Assembly: GCA_946477805.1 (NCBI GenBank)
Contig: CAMKZP010000280.1
Location: forward strand, 1-5,267
Origin: an uncultured Enterobacter sp.
Lineage (GTDB): Bacteria; Pseudomonadota; Gammaproteobacteria; Enterobacterales; Enterobacteriaceae
Direction of reading: 5' to 3'
DNA: 5,267 nt
Part shown: piece after piece, positions 1-5,267 of the stretch
How positions within the stretch are numbered: the first letter of the stretch is position 1
How the letters are laid out: every line of letters starts with the position of its first letter
Program-made: the position numbers and the translations under genes
Notes under the pieces: generated by a model
The model's database searches: none
Seen by the model: only the letters and a program-made list of their open reading frames with translations
What the model was told of the DNA's origin: nothing

Positions 1-20
1 GAGATGTGTATAAGAGACAG
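1..20 (+). other. Nextera/Tn5 mosaic-end adapter remnant (artefact)
   Basis: Bases 2-20 are identical to the 19-bp Tn5 mosaic end used in Nextera (tagmentation) library adapters. The G at base 1 fits the Read 2 side adapter, where G precedes the mosaic end; the Read 1 adapter has C there. This is untrimmed adapter at a contig end, not a resident transposon: no transposase or second end is visible. Genomic sequence starts at about base 21, so the break in the neighbouring gene here is technical. Confidence 0.95.
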
Positions 21-748
21 GTGTAGGCATAGTAAGTGCCCAGCGGAACGGAGATCAGCATCGCGCAGACGGAGAAGACCAGGAAGTGGCGCGTTTTGAG
101 CAGCGCGAAGGCATCCGCGCAGAGGAGATCGCGCACCTTGACCGGCAGCCCTTTTGCCGGTGCGGGGGTATGCGGCAGCGTCAGGCTATAGAGTGCCAGC
201 AGCACGGAGCTGGCCGCCGCCACCTGGAAGATTATGACGCTGGACGCCACGCCGGTGACGCCGATGAGAATGCCCGCGACAATCCAGCCGATGGTGCCGA
301 ACACGCGCACCACCGGGAAGGTTTTATCCACGTTTGCCAGGCTGTGAAACGCGATGTTGTTGGTCAGCGCCAGCGTCGGCATATAGCAGAGCGTGTAGCC
401 AAACAGCAGGCCGATCAGCAGCGCGCCGTTTTCAGCCACGAGCGCCCCGGGCACGAACCACAGGATCGCCGCGCCCGCGAGGTGCATCACCGCCATCACC
501 TTCTGCGAGGCGAAGAAGCGGTCCACCAGCATACCGAGCACGAACGGCGAAAGAATAGAGGCGATTGGCCCGGCGGAAAATGCATCGCCAATCAGCAATG
601 ACATGTTGTGCTGGGTCATCACCAGGCCGAGCGTGACCGACCAGCTGCCCCAGATAAAAAACTGCAGAAACATCATCAGCGACAGACGCGGAACCAGCAT
701 CCGGTGCTGGGCTATCGCCTTTCCACTACTTTCAGTTGTTGACACCAT
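21..748 (-). CDS. NHS-family MFS nucleoside:H+ symporter (NupG/YegT-like), 3' end missing
   Basis: This is the first 242 codons of an inner-membrane major-facilitator transporter of the nucleoside:H+ symporter family (NupG, XapB, YegT; usually about 410-425 residues). The reading frame is open to the adapter junction, so the C-terminal 40% or so lies off the contig. Visible hallmarks are an N-terminal membrane helix with LQFFIWGSWSVTLG (residues 28-41), an MFS loop-2 motif GMLVDRFFASQKV (72-84), CYMPTLALTN (121-130), VVRVFGTIGWI (146-156) and LTLPHTP (189-195). The last three have close counterparts in E. coli NupG and YegT as I recall them. The ATG at 748 is preceded by a GTGAGG Shine-Dalgarno-like stretch at about 6 nt. 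The next ATG (codon 17) lies just before helix 1 and is less likely. The upstream region has a promoter and two identical palindromic operators, so the gene is probably inducible. The family assignment is firm; the substrate (nucleoside or another ribosyl compound) is not determined. Confidence 0.88.
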
Positions 749-766
749 GATCAGCCTCACCCAGAG

Positions 767-786
767 AAAAGTAATCGATTACAAAA
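767..786. promoter_or_regulatory. Operator-like palindrome, gene-proximal copy
   Basis: A perfect 12-bp palindrome GTAATCGATTAC (771-782) is flanked by AAAA on both sides. The whole 20-bp string recurs exactly at 798-817. The site lies 18 bp upstream of the transporter ATG, downstream of the predicted transcription start. An even palindrome with a central CG is typical of LacI-family operators. The identity of the regulator is unknown and no regulator gene is in view. Confidence 0.7.
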
Positions 787-797
787 CGGTTCACATA

Positions 798-817
798 AAA
801 AGTAATCGATTACAAAA
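798..817. promoter_or_regulatory. Operator-like palindrome, promoter-overlapping copy
   Basis: This is the second exact copy of AAAAGTAATCGATTACAAAA, with the palindrome core at 802-813. It is centred 31 bp from the other copy, close to three helical turns, so both sites face the same side of the DNA. It overlaps the candidate -10 element of the transporter promoter, which is a layout suited to repression. A TGTGA half-site resembling part of a CRP site (complement at 791-795) lies between the copies, but its second half does not match, so CRP control is not claimed. Confidence 0.7.
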
Positions 818-836
818 TAAAGATCCTGTGGATCAA
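809..836 (-). promoter_or_regulatory. Candidate sigma-70 promoter of the NHS transporter gene
   Basis: On the minus strand a -35 TTGATC (836-831, 4 of 6 consensus bases) and a -10 TGTAAT (814-809, 5 of 6) are separated by 16 bp. Transcription would begin near 802 and give a leader of about 54 nt before the ATG at 748. The -10 overlaps the distal operator, and the proximal operator falls about 20-31 bp into the transcript. This comes from inspection only. Confidence 0.5.
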
Positions 837-892
837 AACGGAATTGGGAGGGGGGTCACGATAAAGATGAAATGGGAGTGGAGCGGTATTTT

Positions 893-922
893 GTAGGCCC
901 GGTAAGCGCAGCGCCACCGGGC
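893..922 (+). repeat. REP (repetitive extragenic palindromic) element
   Basis: The element starts GTAGGCCCGGTAAGCG and ends CGCCACCGGGC. It forms a 7-bp stem, GCCCGGT (897-903) with ACCGGGC (916-922), around a GCGC-rich centre. This is the REP/PU form common in Enterobacter, Klebsiella and Citrobacter intergenic regions. REP elements are mobilised by RAYT transposases acting in trans and can protect mRNA 3' ends or bind IHF, gyrase or Pol I. Only a single copy is seen here, so no full BIME is claimed. Confidence 0.85.
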
Positions 923-955
923 GTAAGTTCAGGTGCGGTCTGTTGCCCTCACCCC

Positions 956-1024
956 GGCCCTCTCCCAAGGGGAGAGGGAGAAAAGCGTGCGGCCCTCCCC
1001 CACAGGGAGAGGGAGAAAGCGTGC
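956..1024. repeat. Tandem pair of about 35-bp GC-rich palindromic repeats
   Basis: Two directly abutting units, 956-990 (35 bp) and 991-1024 (34 bp), differ by three substitutions and one deleted A. Each is a hairpin followed by a GAGAAA(A)GCGTGC tail. In unit 1 the stem CCCTCTCCC (958-966) pairs perfectly with GGGAGAGGG (970-978) over a 3-nt loop. In unit 2 the stem 993-1001/1005-1013 carries one C-A mismatch. The array ends at base 1024, which is the last base of the pheP stop codon. Similar CCCTCTCCC/GGGAGAGGG repeats are, to my knowledge, dispersed in enterobacterial genomes. They may stabilise the pheP 3' end; without a T-run they are not convincing terminators. Confidence 0.8.
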
Positions 1025-2412
1025 TATTTTTTACGTGAGAGCTTAAAGGCGATATACAGGAACACCACCCACACCGGCAGCAGCATCGCGGAGAGCCGCA
1101 TATCATCCATGGTGCACATCAGCACCAGGATAAGCGCCAGGAAGGCGATACAAAGGTAGTTCCCGGCCGGATAGAGCAGCGCTTTAAACTGCGTCTCGCG
1201 CCCCTTGCGGCGCATCGCCGCGCGAAAGCGCAGGTGCGCCAGGCAGATCATTATCCAGTTCAGCAGCAGCGTGGCGACAACCAGCGCCATCAGCAGGCCA
1301 AAGGCCTCTTTCGGCAGCAGGTAGTTAATCAGCACCACCAGCGACGTGATCCCACCGGAGAGCAGCAGCGAATTCACCGGCACGCCGCGACGGCTGACGC
1401 GGGTTAAAAACTTCGGCGCGTTGCCCTGCACGGAGAGGCCAAACAGCATGCGGCTGTTGGAGTAAACGCCGCTGTTATAGACGGACAGAGACGCCACCAG
1501 GATGACAAAGTTCAGCGCCGAGGCCACCAGGTTGCTGTTCATATCGTGGAAAATCATCACGAACGGGCTGCTGTCTGATTTCACCTCCACCCACGGGTAG
1601 AGTGCCAGCAGCACCACCAGCGAACCGATGTAGAACAGCAGGATACGGTACACCACCTGGTTGACCGCCTTCGGAATGCTTTTGTGCGGGTCGCGCGCTT
1701 CCGCGGCGGTAATGCCGATCAGCTCCAGCCCGCCGAAGGAGAACATGATCACCGCCAGGGAGAGGATCAGCCCTTTCCAGCCGGTCGCCAGAAAACCACC
1801 GTGCTGCCACAGGTTGTCGAGCGTCGCGCGCTCGCCGCCGTGGCCGGAGAACAGCAGCCACAGGCCAAAGCCGATCATGCCGATAATCGCCAGCACCTTG
1901 ATCAGCGCAAACCAGAACTCGGTTTCGCCATACAGGCGCACGTTGACCAGATTGACGGCGTTGATAATGATGAAGAAGGCCGCCGCCCAGATCCACGTCG
2001 GGACGTCCGGCAGCCAGTACTGCATATAGATGCCTGCGGCGGTCAGCTCCGCCATCCCCACCAGCACGAACATCACCCAGTAGTTCCAGCCGGAGAGGAA
2101 GCCCGCAAACGGGCCCCAGTATTTATAGGCAAAGTGCGCGAAGGAGCCGGATACCGGCTCTTCAACGACCATCTCGCCGAGCTGGCGCATGATCAGGAAG
2201 GCGATGACCCCGGCGATAGCGTAACCCAGCAGCACCGCGGGGCCCGCCATCTGAATAGCAGGGCCGATGCCGAGGAACAGCCCGGTACCAATAGCGCCGC
2301 CGAGGGCAATAAGCTGAATATGTCGATTTTGCAAACCACGTTGCAGCGTCGGATTCTGCTCCGACGAGGCTTCAGCGCTACCGTTGGCTGAAGCGGATGA
2401 CGCGTCTTTCAC
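1024..2412 (-). CDS. pheP: PheP, phenylalanine:H+ symporter (APC family)
   Basis: This is a complete 462-residue inner-membrane amino-acid permease that imports L-phenylalanine. The translation follows E. coli PheP (458 residues) almost throughout as I recall it. Examples are HIQLIALGGAIGTGLFLGIG (31-50, the unwound helix-1 substrate motif GGAIGTGLF), MRQLGEMVVEEPVSGSF (75-91), and long identical stretches through the central and C-terminal helices, such as VVATLLLNWIMICLAHLRFR. Arg30, in LQNRH, aligns with E. coli Arg26, which is reported as important. The extra four residues lie in a Ser/Ala-rich cytoplasmic N-terminus. The start is GTG, preceded by AGGGG at 6 nt, and no other start codon precedes helix 1. 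It stands alone, with about 100 bp upstream and 275 bp downstream to its neighbours. In E. coli K-12, pheP lies next to ybdG; here the upstream neighbour is a siderophore receptor gene. I saw no TGTAAA-N6-TTTACA TyrR box. Confidence 0.97.
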   Translation of the reverse strand: MKDASSASANGSAEASSEQNPTLQRGLQNRHIQLIALGGAIGTGLFLGIGPAIQMAGPAVLLGYAIAGVIAFLIMRQLGEMVVEEPVSGSFAHFAYKYWGPFAGFLSGWNYWVMFVLVGMAELTAAGIYMQYWLPDVPTWIWAAAFFIIINAVNLVNVRLYGETEFWFALIKVLAIIGMIGFGLWLLFSGHGGERATLDNLWQHGGFLATGWKGLILSLAVIMFSFGGLELIGITAAEARDPHKSIPKAVNQVVYRILLFYIGSLVVLLALYPWVEVKSDSSPFVMIFHDMNSNLVASALNFVILVASLSVYNSGVYSNSRMLFGLSVQGNAPKFLTRVSRRGVPVNSLLLSGGITSLVVLINYLLPKEAFGLLMALVVATLLLNWIMICLAHLRFRAAMRRKGRETQFKALLYPAGNYLCIAFLALILVLMCTMDDMRLSAMLLPVWVVFLYIAFKLSRKK

Positions 2413-2418
2413 GTCCTA

Positions 2419-2442
2419 CCCCTGTCTCTTTTTTAGAAGGGG
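2419..2442 (-). promoter_or_regulatory. pheP ribosome-binding site inside a potential hairpin
   Basis: On the minus strand the likely Shine-Dalgarno AGGGG (2423-2419) sits 6 nt before the GTG start and can pair with an upstream CCCCT (2442-2438). TCT/AGA extends the stem to 8 pairs with one bulged C and an A-rich 7-nt loop. This could mask the ribosome-binding site in transcripts that include both arms. If transcription starts at the predicted promoter (about 2439), the 5' arm is mostly absent, so the fold may matter only for read-through RNA from upstream. Confidence 0.4.
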
Positions 2443-2445
2443 CAC

Positions 2446-2474
2446 GTTTTAACACTTCATGCCGGTGGTAGCAA
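2446..2474 (-). promoter_or_regulatory. Candidate pheP promoter
   Basis: The minus strand has a -35 TTGCTA (2474-2469, 4 of 6) and a -10 TAAAAC (2451-2446, 4 of 6) with ideal 17-bp spacing. The predicted start near 2439 gives a leader of about 27 nt. The match is modest, but it is the best sigma-70 candidate I found in this gap. Confidence 0.4.
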
Positions 2475-2480
2475 GGGATT

Positions 2481-2496
2481 GGGGCATCCGTGCCCC
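2481..2496 (-). other. GC-rich hairpin after the receptor gene
   Basis: On the minus strand GGGGCA and TGCCCC form a perfect 6-bp stem over the 4-nt loop CGGA, 20 nt past the receptor stop. The following bases (AATCCC) lack a U-tract, so this is not a standard intrinsic terminator. It may stabilise the mRNA 3' end or weakly pause polymerase. It leaves open some read-through into pheP. Confidence 0.45.
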
Positions 2497-2516
2497 GGAT
2501 AACGAGGGTGGAACGC

Positions 2517-4703
2517 TTAGAACTCGTAGCCAACCGACACCTTGAAGGTGCGCGGTTCGCCCTGAGTCAGGTAGGTACCGGAGTCGTCTACGCTTGCCCA
2601 GTAGTTTTCATTCGTTACGTTGTCGATGCCCGCACGAAGGGTCATCTGGTTTTCATTGTGGTTCACCGCGAAGCGATAGCGCATCCCCAGATCCAGCGTG
2701 GTGTAGCTGTCCAGCTTTTTGGTGTTTGCAAGATCGGCATACTGCGTGCCGGAGTGGTTCACGCGGGCGGTGGCGGTCAGGCCGTCAATCGGCTTGATGT
2801 CATACTCCGCGCCCAGCACGGCGTAAAAGTTTGGAATACCGATCGCATCATTACCCTGGTTCAGGCTGTTATTGGTTTTGGTCAGCTCCGCCTGCAGCCA
2901 GGTGGCGCTGGCGTTCAGACGCATGCCGAGCATCGGCTCGCCGAAGACGTTCAGCTCCACGCCGCGGTTACGTTGCTCCGCATCCAGGCCGTAGTGTTTG
3001 GTCACGCTGTCGAGAATGGCCGATGGCATTTTGATTTCAAACAGCGCCAGGGAGCCGCCCACGCGGCCGAAGTCCGCCTTCACGCCCACTTCATTCTGTT
3101 TAGAGTGAACGATACCGGTACTTTGACCGTAGTTGGTCGCGGTGTCAGGCGCGGTTTTGCCCGGCTGCAGCGCTTCGGTGTGGTTGGCGTACAACGAGAC
3201 GTCATCCAGCACCTTGTAGACCACGCCATAGGTTGGCATCCAGCGGCTGCCGTCGAAGCTGTCGGCCTCATTTTCCACACCGGTGATTTTGTTGTAGCCG
3301 CGAATCACCACTTTCTGATGGCGCGCGCCAGCGGTAAACAGCAGCCTGTCGTCCAGCACGCCCAGCGTATCGCTCAGCAGCCAGCCCTGCGTGCGGGTGC
3401 GCCCGCTGGTGAGTGGGTCGCTGTAGTTTCCGCCAGAGCCGTTAAAGTTGGTGCTGTCCGGCGCGTTGACGCCGGTGTTGTGGTAGATGTTGGTATAGGG
3501 GTTATCCGCCGCCGCCGACATTTTCCACGCGATTTTTTCGTTCTTCGTCATCGCCGAGTAGCCGACGTTCACCTTGTGCGACACGAAGCCCGTATCAAAG
3601 CTGCCGCGAATACCGGCCATGCCGCTGACGGAGTCGCTCAGGCGGTTGGTGTCCAGCCGCGTCGCCGTTGCCGTGCCGTCTTTTTTCCACAGCTTGGCGC
3701 CGCTGTATAACCCTTCCTCATGGGCGTGCTGAGCCCCAAGGCCGGTGTAGGCCGTCCAGCTGTCGGTGATATCGTATTCGCTGCGCCACATGCCGAACTC
3801 ATTTTCGATATTGCTGTAGGCCCACTTCTGGGAGTAGTTACGATCGTTTTTTGGCGGCGTTGGGATGAAATCGACGGCGGAAATATTGACCCCGGTTTCG
3901 CTGCCGTGGAAGGTTTTCTTCTGGTAGCCCACGTCAAGCGAGGTACGGAAGTTGTCGCCTTTGTAATCCAGCCCGGTAGAGAGCAGCGTGGTGCGTCGCC
4001 GATCGTTAGCGACTGCCGCCTCCCCTTCACGGTGGACGAGGTTTACGCGCGCGCCAAACTGGTCGCTGTCGCCGAAGCGGCGGCCCGCATCCAGCGTGGT
4101 GCCAAACTGTGAATCGGAGGTGTAATCCACCCCCACCTTCGCCTGCGGTGCTTCACCCGCATGTTTTGGCTCAAGGTTGATCATCCCGCCTACGCCGGAG
4201 CTTGCCGCGCCGTTCATCAGGGCGTTTGCGCCTTTGAAGATCTCAATGCGGTCAACCATCTGCGCGTCCACCACCTGACGCGGCAGCACCCCGGACAGGC
4301 CGCCAAAGGTCATGTCGTCGCCGTCAAACTTCAGGCCGCGAATGCGGAAACTTTCCGCGCTGTTGCCGTAACCCTGAACGTTCTGCACGCCCGCATCGTT
4401 AGCGACGACGTCAGCAATGGTTTTCGCCTGCTGATCCTCCACCAGCTTTGAGGTGTAGCTGATGATATTGAACGGTACGTCCATTGCGCTCTGCTGACCG
4501 AGCATTCCCATGCGGCCGCCGTTCGCCACCTGGCCGTCGAGAAAGGCCGGAACCAGCTGGTCGCCGCCGGGTTTGAAATCGCTGGCGGGGGATGACTGGA
4601 CAACGATGGTGTCCTCTTTTTTAGGGTCCGCCGCGATGGCGGAGTGCGTAACCGCGCCGACGGCGAGCGCCAGCAGGGTTTTGTTCATTCTGGTGTTATT
4701 CAT
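2517..4703 (-). CDS. TonB-dependent siderophore receptor, FcuA/FhuE-like
   Basis: This is a complete 728-residue outer-membrane receptor that should bind an extracellular ferric siderophore and import it into the periplasm using TonB-ExbB-ExbD energy. A Sec signal peptide (hydrophobic LLALAVGAVTHSAIA, residues 10-24) has likely cleavage after AIA24. A TonB box DTIVV follows at 31-35. The plug domain spans about 55-180, with GRMGMLGQQSAMDVPFNIIS (63-82), FRIRGLKFDG (119-128), DRIEIFKGANALMNG (151-165) and GVGGMINLEPK (170-180). The beta-barrel fills the rest and ends in PRTFKVSVGYEF with the terminal Phe needed for BAM insertion. The GRxGxLG...DxPF plug and NENYWAS...GEPRTFK tail fit hydroxamate-type receptors (FcuA, FhuE); the ligand is inferred. 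The ATG at 4703 has only a weak GAG Shine-Dalgarno, and Met6 is an alternative start that keeps the signal peptide. It lies 53 bp after the YncE-like gene, with a terminator-like hairpin between them. Confidence 0.9.
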   Translation of the reverse strand: MNNTRMNKTLLALAVGAVTHSAIAADPKKEDTIVVQSSPASDFKPGGDQLVPAFLDGQVANGGRMGMLGQQSAMDVPFNIISYTSKLVEDQQAKTIADVVANDAGVQNVQGYGNSAESFRIRGLKFDGDDMTFGGLSGVLPRQVVDAQMVDRIEIFKGANALMNGAASSGVGGMINLEPKHAGEAPQAKVGVDYTSDSQFGTTLDAGRRFGDSDQFGARVNLVHREGEAAVANDRRRTTLLSTGLDYKGDNFRTSLDVGYQKKTFHGSETGVNISAVDFIPTPPKNDRNYSQKWAYSNIENEFGMWRSEYDITDSWTAYTGLGAQHAHEEGLYSGAKLWKKDGTATATRLDTNRLSDSVSGMAGIRGSFDTGFVSHKVNVGYSAMTKNEKIAWKMSAAADNPYTNIYHNTGVNAPDSTNFNGSGGNYSDPLTSGRTRTQGWLLSDTLGVLDDRLLFTAGARHQKVVIRGYNKITGVENEADSFDGSRWMPTYGVVYKVLDDVSLYANHTEALQPGKTAPDTATNYGQSTGIVHSKQNEVGVKADFGRVGGSLALFEIKMPSAILDSVTKHYGLDAEQRNRGVELNVFGEPMLGMRLNASATWLQAELTKTNNSLNQGNDAIGIPNFYAVLGAEYDIKPIDGLTATARVNHSGTQYADLANTKKLDSYTTLDLGMRYRFAVNHNENQMTLRAGIDNVTNENYWASVDDSGTYLTQGEPRTFKVSVGYEF

Positions 4704-4727
4704 AAGTCACTCATGAAAAATGCGCGC

Positions 4728-4749
4728 AAAAATGGCCCGTCGCCGGGCC
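4728..4749 (-). terminator. Intrinsic terminator or attenuator between the YncE-like and receptor genes
   Basis: On the minus strand GGCCCG (4749-4744), loop GCGA and CGGGCC (4739-4734) make a perfect all-GC 6-bp stem with a GNRA-type tetraloop. The tail ATTTTT (4733-4728) follows directly. The hairpin sits 7 nt after the YncE-like stop and 24 nt before the receptor ATG. The U-run is short and interrupted, so termination may be partial. I see no good promoter between it and the receptor start, which suggests an attenuator within one operon. Confidence 0.65.
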
Positions 4750-4756
4750 TTAAAAT

Positions 4757-5267
4757 TTAGTTAAGTGCAATGCGAACGACGCTGTCCGGCCCGTTAGTGG
4801 AGTGATCTTTATTGAAAGCCTGCTTAACGGTGACGAAGAGCGTTTGGCCATCAGCCGACAGCAGCAGGCTGTTCGGGTTCGGCGGCAGATCCCAGGTTTG
4901 CTTCACGGCATAGGTAGTGGCATCCAGGCGCAGCAGTTTTCCGCTTTCGCGCTGGGTGATGTACAGCTCGTTGCGTTTGGCATTGAATTTCACCGCCAGC
5001 GAATCGCCGACGTCGAGCTGTTTTATCACCTCACCGGTGTGAATATTCAGCACCAGGGTAGTTTTGGCTTTAGAGTTATCGGTAACGAACAGACGCCCGG
5101 TCGCCTTGTCTTCTGCCATGTTCAGCAGCAGCGCAGGCTTGTCGCCCAGCGGCTTCCAGCGTTTTTCGATTTTGTTGCCGTGCGGATTGATCGCCAGGAT
5201 CTCACCGCCGCCGTTGGCGGCATACAGACGATTGGTTTGCTCTGACCACAGCAGCCCGGTCACCCAC
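4757..5267 (-). CDS. YncE-like beta-propeller protein, C-terminal part
   Basis: The last 170 or so residues of a YncE-family protein (E. coli YncE is 353 residues, periplasmic, iron-regulated, function not settled). The frame is open past the window edge, so the true start and signal peptide lie outside; the GTG at 5263 is an internal valine codon. Propeller-type repeats are visible: NRLYAANGGGEILAINPHG, GRLFVTDNSKAKTTLVLNIH, NELYITQRESGKLLRLDATT and PNSLLLSADGQTLFVTVKQ. They are consistent with the final blades of a seven-bladed propeller. The segment DSLAVKFNAKRNELYITQR and the ending VVRIAL align closely with the E. coli YncE C-terminus as I recall it. The gene directly precedes and co-directs the siderophore receptor. 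In E. coli yncE also neighbours a TonB receptor gene, yncD, but divergently. A role in receptor-linked metal or siderophore handling is inferred. Any Fur-regulated promoter would lie upstream, outside the window. Confidence 0.85.
   Translation of the reverse strand, partial: WVTGLLWSEQTNRLYAANGGGEILAINPHGNKIEKRWKPLGDKPALLLNMAEDKATGRLFVTDNSKAKTTLVLNIHTGEVIKQLDVGDSLAVKFNAKRNELYITQRESGKLLRLDATTYAVKQTWDLPPNPNSLLLSADGQTLFVTVKQAFNKDHSTNGPDSVVRIALN

Larger units (their letters stand above)
749..1023. other. Intergenic region between pheP and the transporter gene
   Basis: No gene is supported in these 275 bp. From the pheP side it holds the tandem GC-rich palindromic repeats, a REP element, a purine-rich stretch at about 840-890 with no recognised feature, and then the transporter promoter with its paired operators. 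No clear U-tailed terminator follows pheP: the strong hairpins present lack a T-run on the minus strand. Confidence 0.75.

Noticed and set aside
1..20. End of a resident Tn5-like transposon
   Set aside because: The sequence is exactly the engineered mosaic end with the adapter-specific preceding G at the very edge of the sequence. No IS50 sequence or target duplication is visible.
86..601. Plus-strand ORF of 171 codons
   Set aside because: It is antisense to the NHS transporter, whose minus-strand frame is open across the whole segment and matches a known family.
787..800. CRP site between the two operators
   Set aside because: Only one TGTGA half-site is present. The base-paired partner half does not resemble TCACA, so the evidence is too weak to list as a site.
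956..1024. Possible CRISPR array
   Set aside because: There are only two units, directly abutting and without spacers, each a self-complementary hairpin. No cas genes are nearby.
810..1159. Short ORFs on both strands over the pheP-transporter intergenic region
   Set aside because: They run through the REP and tandem palindromes and give repeat-derived peptides such as HPGPLPRGEGEK. No conserved protein or good ribosome-binding site is seen.
1684..2391. Plus-strand ORF of 235 codons
   Set aside because: It is the antisense shadow of pheP, with low-complexity Gln/His/Arg-rich translation and no plausible start context.
2413..2516. TyrR box in the pheP upstream region
   Set aside because: No TGTAAA-N6-TTTACA match is visible on either strand in this gap.
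2490..3710. Long plus-strand ORF of 406 codons
   Set aside because: It is antisense to the receptor gene, its translation is rich in His/Arg/Val/Ala with no recognisable domain, and the minus-strand frame has a clear signal peptide, plug and barrel. Long shadow ORFs are expected opposite GC-rich genes.
4704..4756. Fur box in front of the receptor gene
   Set aside because: No GATAATGATNATCATTATC-like 19-bp inverted repeat is present in this gap. Any Fur site would more likely precede the YncE-like gene, beyond the window.
5261..5263. GTG at 5263 as the start of the YncE-like protein
   Set aside because: The frame continues upstream to the window edge, there is no ribosome-binding site, and starting here would leave only the C-terminal half of the propeller with no signal peptide.

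Overview
The window looks like enterobacterial chromosome, probably Enterobacter or a close relative. The best anchor is a nearly E. coli-like phenylalanine permease (PheP). Other support is an Enterobacter/Klebsiella-style REP palindrome, GC-rich coding sequence and an enterobacterial YncE-type protein. Genus-level placement is inference. Bases 1-20 are not genomic: they match the Tn5 mosaic-end part of an Illumina Nextera adapter, so the left edge is a sequencing or assembly end rather than a biological junction.

All four recognisable genes lie on the minus strand and are transcribed from right to left. Reading that way: (1) the C-terminal half of a YncE-like beta-propeller protein (4757-5267, cut by the window edge). 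(2) A 53-bp gap with an intrinsic-terminator-like hairpin. (3) A complete TonB-dependent siderophore receptor of the FcuA/FhuE type (2517-4703). (4) A gap of about 100 bp with a bare hairpin and a candidate pheP promoter. (5) pheP with a GTG start (1024-2412). (6) A 275-bp intergenic region with a tandem pair of GC-rich palindromic repeats abutting the pheP stop, a REP element, and a promoter with two identical 20-bp operator-like sites. (7) The N-terminal 242 codons of an NHS-family (NupG/YegT-like) nucleoside:H+ symporter (21-748), cut by the adapter.

Functionally there are three units. The YncE-like protein and the receptor probably form an iron/siderophore uptake pair: the receptor carries the ferric siderophore across the outer membrane using TonB energy, and the YncE-like partner probably sits in the periplasm. 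pheP is a stand-alone inner-membrane phenylalanine importer. The NHS permease is a separate unit, probably repressed by a dimeric LacI-type regulator acting at two sites 31 bp apart.

I found no dramatic new system such as a defence island, CRISPR array or prophage. The points most worth a second look are the paired operator with no regulator in view, the linkage of a YncE relative to a hydroxamate-type receptor with a terminator-like hairpin between them, and the tandem palindromic repeats at the pheP stop codon.
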